Position numbers and translations under genes: made by a program
Notes under the pieces: generated by a model
Seen by the model: only the letters and a program-made list of their open reading frames with translations
Told to the model about the DNA's origin: nothing
Database searches by the model: none
Part shown: positions 38,633 through 48,908 of the stretch, one piece after another
Layout of the letters: each line of letters starts with the position of its first letter
Position numbering within the stretch: the stretch's first letter is position 1
NCBI GenBank assembly: GCA_030065755.1
Contig: JASJDA010000003.1
Coordinates: 27,541 to 91,540 of the forward strand
Length of the DNA stretch: 64,000 bases
Direction: 5' to 3'
From: Prochloraceae cyanobacterium
GTDB taxonomy: Bacteria; Cyanobacteriota; Cyanobacteriia; Cyanobacteriales; JASJDA01

Positions 38633-39994
38633 TTAAACTAATTCAGAGCGAAAATAAAGAGCATATAACTGACAGCTTGGAGTTACTTTATTTTGATGTA
38701 ATTTAACTAATCCCATACTATCTAACTTATAGGCTATTATTGATTCTAATTCGACGATCGTGTCTGCCATTACTACTTTTTTCATCCCTGCTGCTAATTC
38801 TGGATTAGTTTCAATATTGGCTAAATGTCTCCTTAAATGGTGATTATAAATACCCGAACGAGTAGGTGCTTCTTGCAGGAGTTTTTCTAAAGTAATATTT
38901 TGAGATGCTAAATGATAGAAAGCTAATTGCAAAAGATAAGGATGTCCGCCGATAGAAGCCAATAAAGAATTAGCTTTTTTTATTCCTACTTCATCTGTCC
39001 AATCCGAGTCATAAAGTTTTGCTAATTGCTGTACTTGTTTAATAGTTAATTCAGGTAATTTAATCGGCAAACCAACATTAAAAGGGGATTGATTTATATT
39101 AAGAGGAATATAAACTTCCGTAGAGTGAACGACAATTAACCTCAGTTTTTGCCAAACTTCTATATTGTTAGCTTCTTCGTGCCAAAAACGCAATAGAGGG
39201 AGAAATTCAGCCGCAGTTTCTGGAAACTCAAAAATGCGATCGAGTTCGTCTAATGCTAAAACTAAGGGACAATTTAAATGTTGTAGCAAATAACCTTGTA
39301 CGTAAGCAGTACAGCTAACTTTACTACCTAGATCTTCATCCCAATAGTCGTTTATTTTTGATTCGAGCATTAATTGGCGACTGACATTGGCACAAAACCA
39401 ACGCAAAAACTTATCTAGATTCCCTAAAATTGGTAGCTCTGCTTGGCTGAGATTGAGACGCGCTGTGTGATAGCCTAAAGAGGCAGCACGAGCCATAATT
39501 CTGAGAGTCAGGGAGGTTTTTCCCATCTGTTTGGGTGCTTTGATTCTGATTAATGCGCCAGTAGATGCGATCGCAGCGTAACACTGTTCTTCAATAGGAG
39601 GGCGATCGATATACAAAGGAGAGTCTATACTAACTGGACCTTCAGGAAAAGAAGGATTTATCTTTTTTGCAAGAGGTTGAGATATTAGGAGATCGTCTCC
39701 CTCTCCTGTAGAATTCAAGTGTTGTAAATATTGGCTGAGGATTGAATGGATATTACTTTTAGTAACTTTTTCTCCTAAAACTTTTGACAGTAATTTCCAT
39801 AATTTGTAACCAACATCGCGAATATGTTGGATGCTGTAACCAGAAGATTCAGCTATTTCTTCATAGGTTTGTCCTAAGTATGAGTGACGCAAAACTAAAT
39901 CTTGTACGTCGTTTAGACGCTTGGGTTGAATTAGCTTATTGATTATTTGTACTGCTTGTTCGACGGAAATTGTTGTTACTAGTTGTCTCGACAT
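38633..39994 (-). CDS. vWA-MoxR-associated-type N-terminal HTH plus AAA-like domain ATPase
   Basis: VLRHSYLGQTYEEIAESSGYSIQHIRDVGYKLWKLLSKVLG HTH; SPLYIDRPPIEEQCYAAI...IKAPKQMGKTSL P-loop; LVLALDELDRIFE. Confidence 0.85.
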   Translation of the reverse strand: MSRQLVTTISVEQAVQIINKLIQPKRLNDVQDLVLRHSYLGQTYEEIAESSGYSIQHIRDVGYKLWKLLSKVLGEKVTKSNIHSILSQYLQHLNSTGEGDDLLISQPLAKKINPSFPEGPVSIDSPLYIDRPPIEEQCYAAIASTGALIRIKAPKQMGKTSLTLRIMARAASLGYHTARLNLSQAELPILGNLDKFLRWFCANVSRQLMLESKINDYWDEDLGSKVSCTAYVQGYLLQHLNCPLVLALDELDRIFEFPETAAEFLPLLRFWHEEANNIEVWQKLRLIVVHSTEVYIPLNINQSPFNVGLPIKLPELTIKQVQQLAKLYDSDWTDEVGIKKANSLLASIGGHPYLLQLAFYHLASQNITLEKLLQEAPTRSGIYNHHLRRHLANIETNPELAAGMKKVVMADTIVELESIIAYKLDSMGLVKLHQNKVTPSCQLYALYFRSELV

Positions 39995-40211
39995 TCATTT
40001 ATAGTTGCCACTAGATAATAGATAATCCTACCAATACATAGATTATCTAGATTTGTCAGCTATTTTGCATCTGACAGGTCCCTCGATGCTGCAAATTTTT
40101 TTTATGACTATTGTCTTGCAAAAGGAATGTATCCTACTAAAATAGAAAGCTCTGTGTCTCCTCCCCCTTGTCACTGGGAACAAAAATGATTATAATTATA
40201 GGTAGACACAT

Positions 40212-40597
40212 GGGGCCGCAACGGTTTCGACAGGTTGGCGAAAACTATCCCGTGATGCAGGTCGAGAGTGAGTCTCCTCTCGTAAATCAAAGACTCAAAC
40301 AATCTGTAAATGCGAACAACATTGTAAGATTCGAGCGTAAGGCAGTAGCTATTGCCTAGGTCATAACTCTTAAGACTTGCTCACTTTTAGCTTGACTCCG
40401 TTAAGGGCTAAAAGTTAACCCCCAACGGATGCTCTAGTTAGGTTCCTCTGGTGAGCTAACTAGTTAAGAATTTACCAGAGCATCCCACCGTCAGGGATAA
40501 TCGACGGTTCCCGCCTGAGGATTAGAAAGGCTAAGCCTGTGAAAGATCGGAAAGTCAATACCCAATTTGGACAGCAGTTCGACTCTGCTCGGCTCCA
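40212..40597 (+). ncRNA. ssrA: tmRNA (ssrA); tag reading ...ANNIVRFERKAVAIA*
   Basis: ggggccgcaacggtttcgacagg 5' end; 3' TPsiC-like ggacagcagttcgactctgctcggctcca pairing with 5' ggggccg; tag ORF gcgaacaacattgtaagattcgagcgtaaggcagtagctattgcctag. Confidence 0.95.
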
Positions 40598-40786
40598 TTT
40601 TTCACTTCTTCCAACTGCCTAAACCTCTAGGGATATTTTGACTTGGGGAATTCCTCCTTCTTCACAGGTTTCCCCAATTTGTTTAAAATTCCAAAGCAAA
40701 ATAGTTCGCGGGGACTGGTCGCGAACTATTAAAAAGACTATTCTATACTAAGCAACTATTGTTTCAGGTGCGGAAAGTTGAAAAAC

Positions 40787-41503
40787 CTACTCTTGGATAG
40801 GTAATTCTACGCTAGGATCTGCTTCGCCACCAGCAGCTACTGATACGCCAGCTTTGAAACTAGAGAGAACTTCATCCCACTGTCTCGCATTTGCAGGAGA
40901 AAGAGTAAAGATAACGGTTTGATCCGCATCAGTAGGTTCTTCCACTACAGTGTGCATAGTGCGTAGAGGAATGTAAGCACCAGTGATATTTTGGTCAGAA
41001 GCGAGAATTACTCTTTCACTGATGTATTCGCCAAAAAGGTTTCTGCCGTAAACACCTGTAGCTCGGCTGATGTCGGATACTTCTTCCAGAGCGCTGATGA
41101 AGCTTTCTCCCATTCTCATCGAAGGATTCATGTTGCGTTTAGCAGCTGCAACACCACTAACTAAATCGGTCAAACGCTCGCTAACAGTATAGCAACGTGA
41201 CTCAGGAACAAAACGACCATTATCTAAAGATTTTGTCCAGCTAATTAATGGTTCGTCGGATTGAAAGCGGATATCTTCAGTTACTACTGTGTTGGGATAT
41301 CTTACATATGTTACTTGCTCTACATATTGAGGTACTGTAACCCAATTACCAGAAACATCTTGTGAACACTTAAAAACTATTTTTTCTTCGCTAATTGTTT
41401 CCATCGTGCTCAACATAATCTGTGCGTTAGCTTTTGGAGCTAATCCGAATAGACTTGTAGCCAGTAAAGTAGCAGTTCCTAGTACACCAAAGTATTTTTG
41501 CAT
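40787..41503 (-). CDS. COP23-domain protein (circadian oscillating polypeptide-like), secreted
   Basis: Signal peptide ATLLATSLFGLAPKANA; FKCSQDVSGNWVTV...LISWTKSLDNGRFVPESRCYTVSERL. Confidence 0.75.
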   Translation of the reverse strand: MQKYFGVLGTATLLATSLFGLAPKANAQIMLSTMETISEEKIVFKCSQDVSGNWVTVPQYVEQVTYVRYPNTVVTEDIRFQSDEPLISWTKSLDNGRFVPESRCYTVSERLTDLVSGVAAAKRNMNPSMRMGESFISALEEVSDISRATGVYGRNLFGEYISERVILASDQNITGAYIPLRTMHTVVEEPTDADQTVIFTLSPANARQWDEVLSSFKAGVSVAAGGEADPSVELPIQE

Positions 41504-42092
41504 TTTGGCAATCCTTCTTTATAAATTTTCGATGAACTTAATGTTCTTACATCTCCAAGTTAGCTCCTTGTTTCGCAGAGTGTAAATCAGAAATAATAAC
41601 TAACAAAATTTAAAATTAATGTAAAGATTGCTTGCTTATAAGTAAAAACACTGAAGTGTTTTTACTTATGGTAACTTAAAGTAAACAAAGCTAGAGAAAA
41701 TCACTGCCGCGACAGGAGATTATACTCAAGGGGATCGGAGCTTGTGAAGTCAAGCAAACAAGTAAATACTCGGAGAAAAATTAAGTCAATTTAAAAACAC
41801 GTGAATACCCTGAGAAATAATTTAAGTGAAAACACGGATTTATCCTGAAAGATAAATAACTACAAATCGAGTTATTTTGTAAAAGCAAATAATAATGTTT
41901 TAAGAAATGCAAAGGTAGATAGTAAAAACTTGGGTGGTGGAAGTTAAAGTTGAAAAGAAATAGTCCTCCACACTTCCCACACCTCCCGCACACCCCACAC
42001 TTGGGACACCTCTTGCTCGATCCATTTAGGTGAGTTTGAAGGAGGAGCGTAAAATAAGCAGTGTGAATGTACTATATTTTTTTTTGTGAAGC

Positions 42093-45000
42093 ATGATTCC
42101 ACTGCAGTTAACTCTGAAAAACTTCCTCAGCTATCGCCAAGCCAATCTAGATTTTCGCGAACTTCATACAGCCTGTATTTGCGGTGCTAACGGTGCGGGA
42201 AAGTCTTCTTTGCTAGAAGCAATTACTTGGGTAATTTGGGGAGAATGTCGTGCAGCCACAGAAGATGATGTCATTCACGCGGGAGAGAAAAATGTCAGGG
42301 TAGATTTTGAATTTATTTGTAACGAGCAAATCTATCGCATTATTCGCTCTCGTCCCAGAGGTAAAAGTACTTCGGTAGAATTTCAAATACAAACAGAGTC
42401 CGATCGATTTCTTTCTCTGACAGCAAAAGGCTTGCGCGCTACCCAACAAAAGATTATCTGCGATTTGAAATTAGATTACGATACTTTTATTAATTCTGCT
42501 TATTTGCGTCAGGGAAGAGCAGATGAATTTATGCTGCGTCGTCCTAACGAAAGAAAACAAGTCTTAGCTAACCTGCTCAAACTCGATCGCTACGAAGAGT
42601 TAGCAACTAAAGCTAAAGATGTCTCGAAACAATATAAGGGAAAAGCAGACCAGTTAGAATTGAGTTTGCAACCGCTAAAAGAACAACTGGCAAAAAAAAC
42701 AGCGATCGCCACCGAAAAAACTAACCTGGAAACAGAATTAACTAATACCACTCGACAACAAGAAAGCGATCGCCAACAACTCCAGAGTTTACAAGAAATA
42801 GAACATCAGCGAAAAACCTGGCAACAACAGCTAAGCTGGCAACAGACACAATATCAAAATCTCACTCAAGAGTGCGATCGCATCGTTCGAGAACAATCTT
42901 CAGCCAACACCAAACTTACAAACTTACAAAAGAGACTCGATCGAGAATCAGAAATTACTGCTGGATATGAAAACCTACTGCGCTTACAACAAGAAGAACA
43001 AACCCTCGCAGAAAAATTTCAAGCTTTTCAGGACGCACAACAGCAAAAACAACAACTAACTCAGCAACTCGATCGACAAGTCAATGAAATAAATCTGCAA
43101 ATTCGCCAAACCCAAACTCGTTTAGAAACAGTCCAACAAGAAGACAGACAAATGCAAGAAGTCGTCAAAGGGGACGGGGAAGTACGATCGGCTCTAGAAA
43201 AACTATACCAATGTCGCCAGCGGATCGCCGAGTTCGATCGACTGCAACATCAAGTTTCCCCTCTATTAAAAAGACGCAGCGAATTGCAAACACAAATAGA
43301 AACAGCAAAAGCGCGACTGACAGCGAAATTAGAACAATTAAAGGACTCACAAGCCAAATTATCCAAAGCATTGGAACAAATTCCCCAGATGCGACAAGCA
43401 GCGCTTGCGGTTGATGCAGAAATTGGGGAGTTAGATAAAAAACAGGTTCGTCAAAAGTACGTTGAGGAAAAAGAGTTAGAAAATAGCAATTTAAAAGAGA
43501 GATTACAGGCAAATCAGAGAATTTATCAAGAGCAATGCCAACAATTGCAGAAGAAACTGGAAATGTTAGCTAAACCAGAAGCAGTTTGTCCTTTGTGCCA
43601 ACAGGGACTTGACGAACACTATCGCCACCAAGTTGTTGAGAAAACCGAAAAACAACTCGAAGAAATTCAAGAGTATATTTGGGAAATTCGCGAGAGACTG
43701 GCGAGTTGCGAGCGCGAACTTCAGACTTTACGAAATGAATACTCTCAAATATCCGAGCAATTAGGAGAATATAAAAATTTACAGCAACAATTAGGACAAT
43801 TAGAAGCAAAATTAGAAGCAACAGGGGAGATATATACTCAACTGCAACAAATTAACACAGAAACAGAACAAATAGAGCGATCGCTTGGGGGAGAAAATTA
43901 TGCGCGAGATTTACATTTAGAGTTAAAAAAACTCGACGAGCAACTGGCGCACCTCAATTATGACGAAAAAACTCACGCTCTAGTTCGGGGACAAGAGAAA
44001 CGCTGGCGCTGGGCGGAAATTAAACAAGCTAAAATTGAAGAAGCTAAACGCCGTCTATTGTCAATAAACGCTCAAAAACCAGAATTAGAAGCAAAAATTA
44101 GCAATTTAAAAGCTTCTATTACTCAGTTACGGGACAATTCCCCCATTCAGCAACAAATAGAGAGGCTCGATCGCTACATTGCTGAATTAGGTTACGATCG
44201 CGCCAACCACAACCAAATTATCGCCTTAACTCGTCAAGCACAACAGTGGCAATTATCCCATCAAGAATTGGTACGAGCAAAGCAAGAATATCCCGAGGTA
44301 CTAGGATTACATCAGCAGCTAGAAGTTAGATTACAACAGCGCCTTAAAGATAAAGAAGAAATAAAAGAACAACTCGATCGCGCTGCTGCACAAATGGAAG
44401 CGATCGCAGACAGTCGAGAAAAAATCGATCGTCTAGAAGAGCAAATTTATTCTAGACGCAAGAAACTAGACGAATTAATTGCCAGACAAGGAAGACTCGA
44501 CGAGCAACTGAAGCAATTAGAAATCCTACAAATTCAATATGAAGATAGCGAACATCAGTTAAAAGATGTACGCAAAAAGTATCGAGTTTACCAGGAATTA
44601 GCTCAAGCTTTTGGTAAAAATGGCATCCAAGCTTTGACGATCGAGAATGTGTTACCTCAATTAGAAGCCGAAGCAAATCAAATATTAGCACGACTAACAG
44701 GAAATCAATTTCACATACAATTTGTGACCCAAAAAGCAGGGCGATCGAGTCGTTCTAAAAAACAAGTGACTAAATTAATTGATACCCTCGATATTGTAAT
44801 TGCAGATGCGAGGGGAACTCGTCCCTATGAAACTTATTCTGGAGGAGAAGCATTTAGAATTAATTTTTCTATTCGTTTAGCATTAGCAAGGTTATTAGTG
44901 CAGCGTGCGGGGACATCTTTACAAATGCTGATTATTGATGAAGGTTTTGGTACTCAAGATGTAGAAGGATGCGAGCGGTTAATTGCAGCAATTAATGCTA

Positions 45001-45122
45001 TTGCTGCTGATTTTAGCTGTATTTTAACTGTTACTCACATGCGTCAATTTAAAGAAGCTTTTCAAACTCGTATAGAAGTTAGTAAAACCGAGCAGGGTTC
45101 GCAGTTAAAATTATCGAATTGA
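42093..45122 (+). CDS. sbcC: Exonuclease subunit SbcC (Rad50-like SMC ATPase)
   Basis: MIPLQLTLKNFLSYRQANLDF...CGANGAGKSSLLEAITW; zinc-hook CPLCQQGL; TYSGGEAFRINFSIRLALARLL. Confidence 0.93.
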   Translation: MIPLQLTLKNFLSYRQANLDFRELHTACICGANGAGKSSLLEAITWVIWGECRAATEDDVIHAGEKNVRVDFEFICNEQIYRIIRSRPRGKSTSVEFQIQTESDRFLSLTAKGLRATQQKIICDLKLDYDTFINSAYLRQGRADEFMLRRPNERKQVLANLLKLDRYEELATKAKDVSKQYKGKADQLELSLQPLKEQLAKKTAIATEKTNLETELTNTTRQQESDRQQLQSLQEIEHQRKTWQQQLSWQQTQYQNLTQECDRIVREQSSANTKLTNLQKRLDRESEITAGYENLLRLQQEEQTLAEKFQAFQDAQQQKQQLTQQLDRQVNEINLQIRQTQTRLETVQQEDRQMQEVVKGDGEVRSALEKLYQCRQRIAEFDRLQHQVSPLLKRRSELQTQIETAKARLTAKLEQLKDSQAKLSKALEQIPQMRQAALAVDAEIGELDKKQVRQKYVEEKELENSNLKERLQANQRIYQEQCQQLQKKLEMLAKPEAVCPLCQQGLDEHYRHQVVEKTEKQLEEIQEYIWEIRERLASCERELQTLRNEYSQISEQLGEYKNLQQQLGQLEAKLEATGEIYTQLQQINTETEQIERSLGGENYARDLHLELKKLDEQLAHLNYDEKTHALVRGQEKRWRWAEIKQAKIEEAKRRLLSINAQKPELEAKISNLKASITQLRDNSPIQQQIERLDRYIAELGYDRANHNQIIALTRQAQQWQLSHQELVRAKQEYPEVLGLHQQLEVRLQQRLKDKEEIKEQLDRAAAQMEAIADSREKIDRLEEQIYSRRKKLDELIARQGRLDEQLKQLEILQIQYEDSEHQLKDVRKKYRVYQELAQAFGKNGIQALTIENVLPQLEAEANQILARLTGNQFHIQFVTQKAGRSSRSKKQVTKLIDTLDIVIADARGTRPYETYSGGEAFRINFSIRLALARLLVQRAGTSLQMLIIDEGFGTQDVEGCERLIAAINAIAADFSCILTVTHMRQFKEAFQTRIEVSKTEQGSQLKLSN

Positions 45123-45339
45123 TGTTTTATATTTGCTATCGATCGCGATTGCGGAGAAAGGAGCGAAATATAGTTATCAATAAATCGAGGAGACGGGGAG
45201 ACTTTGGGAAGAGTTTTCTGAAGGATAAATTATTTTTGCTGCATCCAACTCTCTCCCTGTCTCCCTGTCCCCTAATCCCCCAGTATCCTCGATCGAGAAT
45301 TAATTAAACGGACTTACTATTAGGAATTCTCTACTGTTA

Positions 45340-45747
45340 TTAAATTTTTTCTATTGCATCCATAATTTTTTTATAAGCAACTGTATTTCCTTGTTGTTGA
45401 GAAATTTGTGCTGCTGTTTGTAAATCATTAATGGCTTTTTGCTTATCTCCCAACTCTATCCAAATCATTCCTCTACTAAAGTAAGCATCAGCATAATTAG
45501 GATTAATTTCTATGGCTTTGTTGTAATCAGTTAGAGCTGATTCCCATTTTTTCTGATTGTAGTAAGCATTGCCGAGACTGTAATAAGTTTCGGCATCGTT
45601 AAGATGAATATTGAGTAATTGTTTTTCTCGTGTTATATCCTGAGAAAAATCTTTTTGGGCAACAGCTTTAGTAGGGATAAAAGTATTTGCTATCACAGGC
45701 ATTGAAATACCTATGGTTGCCATTATGACTAGCCTTTTCAACTTCAT
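45340..45747 (-). CDS. TPR-repeat protein, secreted
   Basis: YYSLGNAYYNQKKWESALTDYNKAIEINPNYADAYFSRGMIWIELGDKQKAINDLQTAAQ. Confidence 0.85.
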   Translation of the reverse strand: MKLKRLVIMATIGISMPVIANTFIPTKAVAQKDFSQDITREKQLLNIHLNDAETYYSLGNAYYNQKKWESALTDYNKAIEINPNYADAYFSRGMIWIELGDKQKAINDLQTAAQISQQQGNTVAYKKIMDAIEKI

Positions 45748-45972
45748 ATTTTCTCTCGGTTTTATTTTTTTAATTTTGGATACTTCGACAAAATTTTAAA
45801 ATTCGCTATCTTGTCAATACTTTATCTCTCCTTTAAAAATAGGTAAGCGATCGCTTTAAAAGTATCTTGGTGAGTTTTGTCACACACTTTGATGGATTTT
45901 GATACCTATTAAAATAATTTAATTAATATTTAAAAAAATTGGGAGAGAATAGATGGCGATCGCGGTGGTTCT

Positions 45973-46050
45973 CCCCGTGCAAGAGTCCCAGCAGTCCTAA
46001 AAACCTTTGGAAAACAGCACGGGAGTGCTGGAGGAACTCGTGCGCACCTA
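45973..46050. other. Structured intergenic region (several nested inverted repeats), possible ncRNA
   Basis: cccgtgc/gcacggg; gagtcccagca/tgctggaggaactc; cagcac/gtgctg. Confidence 0.3.
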
Positions 46051-46438
46051 CTGCACAAGTCAAGAAACCGATTGGGGATTTTGTGGTTCTATCAAAAAAA
46101 CTCATGTTGATTACGGAACTATTAAACCCTGTAACCCTTGTTTAATAAGAGTTTTAGCGCTTCGACCGCCACTTGTTATGATAAATGCCGTAGTAAAAGA
46201 CTCAAAACTTTTTTATCCGATCGGGCTTTTAGAGTATGATTTCTAACAGTTTTACATGACAGGTTTGGTATAACCTATTTTGTATTTACAAATAAGAGGG
46301 ACAGAAATTGCGTTTTTGTGCAATTGACCTAACTTAAAATTGCAATTAAATAGGCACAAACAGTGAAGACGTTGTGTTCAAACAACAGTTATTCTATAGA
46401 CAAATAACAAAGTTAGTGTCAGCTAAAAAAACAATCAA

Positions 46439-46684
46439 ATGTCCACTAATTCTTCTAAAATAAAGTTAAAACTATTAAGATTATTCGTTTTTTGTAAATT
46501 AAATTATATCAGTATATTATATCAAACATTTGCCTTAGCTGCTTGGTCAACAGCTATTATTTTCATCATTTCAGATAGTATCAATAACTCACTTTTACCA
46601 CATAACCATTGGCTGAGGTATAGACTATTTGATGTTAATCATCAACAGCACCTTCAGATAAATGACTCAATTAGCCAATATTGA
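46439..46684 (+). CDS. Small hypothetical protein with one TM segment
   Basis: 81 aa ORF; YQTFALAAWSTAIIFIISDSI. Confidence 0.3.
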   Translation: MSTNSSKIKLKLLRLFVFCKLNYISILYQTFALAAWSTAIIFIISDSINNSLLPHNHWLRYRLFDVNHQQHLQINDSISQY

Positions 46685-46765
46685 AGTCCAAAATCTTAAT
46701 CATTTAGGAATAGTAGAAATAATAAATAAACAATAAAAATTACTTCAATTGTAAATTTGCTTAAT

Positions 46766-46905
46766 TTATTTATTTAATAAGGAAAGAAAATGAAGGGCAA
46801 AAAGTGCTGCTTGAGTGCGATCGCGCAGACCCAATCTACTGAAAATATTTGTAACGTGGCTTGAGCTGTGATAGGTATTCCCAAAAGCCTTTGCTGATGG
46901 GGTAA
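46766..46905 (-). pseudogene. Remnant of a LuxR-type response-regulator C-terminal HTH
   Basis: Minus-strand translation ...AKAFGNTYHSSSHVTNIFSRLGLRDRTQAALFALHFLSLLNK*; no upstream receiver domain or start. Confidence 0.65.
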
Positions 46906-47056
46906 AGAGCTGCTTAGTTCAGCCGAGGTCGGTCAAAGAACATTTTGAGATCTGAAAAGAGGTGACCTTCTCCCCAACCTGCGCACTTCGCTTGGACGGG
47001 GCTTCATCCCTTGCGATATGAGCTGTCCACAGCAAGAAATTACTCGATATAAGTCT

Positions 47057-47875
47057 TTAAGCAAGAGCAAAATAACTTTTTTGGTAGGGATCGATTTCTA
47101 GAAAATTTTTGGCTTTGATAATTTTATAAAGACTGATATCTCTTTCTAGCAGACAAGTGTGACCGCTAGATGGAAGTACTACCATTTGACCTTGAGGAAG
47201 AATATTGACCAGACGTTTGGCTTCTCGGACAGAAGGTAATATTCCATCTCTGGCACTAGCTAATATTAATACTGGAAGTTTCAGTGCATTTAACAAGCGC
47301 TCTTCGAGGATAAAATCTGCCAGTAAAGACAGTCGCCAAGAAGCGGTTTGTGAGGGTATTGACTTCATCGCCTCTAATAAAGCTCGTTGCTCGCTCTTTT
47401 TTAATCGTTCTAGAGCTGCTATGAAAGGCAACAACCCTAAAGTAACTCCTTGATATAGAGAATCTGGCATCCAGCTAACTAAATGCTCTCCCCAACCTAG
47501 TAAGGGCTGTTGTTTGAAGCAAGATGCTGGGTTAATCAAAATAATTCGGTTAAATATTTGGGGCGATCTCCTAGCTATTTCGATAGCCAAACAGCCTCCA
47601 AAAGATTCTCCACACAGATATACAAAACGCTGAGATTTCTTTTCTAGTTCGGCTTTAATCAGCTCTAAAACTCTTTCTGCAAGCGCGTTCCAATCGCTTA
47701 AGTTTTTTCGCCCGATCGCTAAACAGCGAATGTCGAAGCATTTCTCCAAACTATGAGCTTGAGTATATAGCAGTTTACCAGTGCCGTCCATCCCTGGCAA
47801 AAATACAAACAAGGGGAGATCGGGCTGAATTGGTTTTGGAGTTAAAAAACAAAGATCGCTTTGAATTGCTGGCAT
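47057..47875 (-). CDS. Alpha/beta hydrolase
   Basis: LPGMDGTGKL; YLCGESFGGCLAIEIARRSP (GxSxGG nucleophile elbow); SSGHTCLLER. Confidence 0.85.
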   Translation of the reverse strand: MPAIQSDLCFLTPKPIQPDLPLFVFLPGMDGTGKLLYTQAHSLEKCFDIRCLAIGRKNLSDWNALAERVLELIKAELEKKSQRFVYLCGESFGGCLAIEIARRSPQIFNRIILINPASCFKQQPLLGWGEHLVSWMPDSLYQGVTLGLLPFIAALERLKKSEQRALLEAMKSIPSQTASWRLSLLADFILEERLLNALKLPVLILASARDGILPSVREAKRLVNILPQGQMVVLPSSGHTCLLERDISLYKIIKAKNFLEIDPYQKSYFALA

Positions 47876-47983
47876 TTGGATATTCAGTAATTATTTCGCG
47901 CTGGTTTGGGACAATCGGACGCGGGAGAGAGTAAAACAAGGTTATTTACAGCCTACACGATGGAGTAAACCGACTCCTGTGAG

Positions 47984-48718
47984 TTAGGTCAAATAACGAT
48001 TGCATCCCCAAGTAACTAAGGTAGAAATTTCCTGCTGACAATATGCGGTTATCTCTTCAATCGTTTTTTTCGCTTGTTTTCCTCGATACTGCTGTTTGTC
48101 TTTTTCTGTAATCCAATAGGGACGACCGATCGCCACATTGACGCGATTGTAAAAGACCATCGGATGCAATCCCGAACGATCGAATAGGGGTTCTTTGGGG
48201 TCAAATAACCGCAAAAATCTAATTGGCAATCCTTGTTCTATTGTTTCTTCTACTGAGGCGATCGCCACGGGTAATATAGCTAGATTGGGTAGAGGTGTCC
48301 TCAAAGCTAAATGAGCAAATCCGCGCTCGAACTTGCCTACTTCTGTTGGCTTGGTTAAATTTAGCATTGGTTCCCCTCCTTCGGGAAATATGCCTACCCA
48401 CTGTTGGACTTTGAGTAGGTTAGTTGCTTGCTTAAAAAAATGCTGCTTTCGTTGTTGTGGTTTTTCCAGTGGAAAACACCCCAGCAAATCCACAATTTCT
48501 CGCATTATTGGCACTTGACCCATATAGTGATGGCAAGCAAAACGAACCTTACCCTCTAAAACAGCGATCGTAATAAAAGCATCCATAGCACTGCGATGAT
48601 TGGTTATGACGATCGCAGGGGTTTCTTGGGGAATTCGATCTCGGTGGTAAACGAATACCTTGGTTCCCATTATTTCTAACAGGGATTGAGACATTAACAA
48701 TGAAGTTTTAGGAAACAT
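47984..48718 (-). CDS. Lysophospholipid acyltransferase (PlsC-like)
   Basis: ITNHRSAMDAF (NHxxxxD) and FPEGGEP motifs. Confidence 0.85.
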   Translation of the reverse strand: MFPKTSLLMSQSLLEIMGTKVFVYHRDRIPQETPAIVITNHRSAMDAFITIAVLEGKVRFACHHYMGQVPIMREIVDLLGCFPLEKPQQRKQHFFKQATNLLKVQQWVGIFPEGGEPMLNLTKPTEVGKFERGFAHLALRTPLPNLAILPVAIASVEETIEQGLPIRFLRLFDPKEPLFDRSGLHPMVFYNRVNVAIGRPYWITEKDKQQYRGKQAKKTIEEITAYCQQEISTLVTWGCNRYLT

Positions 48719-48908
48719 GGATCGAAATTGAAATCAGTCAATATAATATTTTTTAGTTTTTCTTAAAAAAAATTAAACTATTTTAATCTAATTTAAAAAT
48801 CGAGAAAAAGAATAATTATGCATGGGTAGCAACTAAAATAGTAATCCAAAGCAATAATTTTTCGAGCGAGCAATAATCTAGATAGATTTGAGTCGTTCCA
48901 TTTGTTAG

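Noticed and set aside
40168-40359. 63-aa ORF
   Set aside because: Runs through the 5' part of the tmRNA; only the last codons are the tag peptide.
41781-41993. 70-aa minus-strand ORF
   Set aside because: Low-complexity intergenic DNA (cacttcccacacctcccgcacacccc); no support.
42213-44691. Antisense ORFs inside sbcC
   Set aside because: Fully within a well-supported long CDS.
45923-46246. Three short overlapping ORFs
   Set aside because: Mutually overlapping on both strands within a structured region; more likely non-coding.
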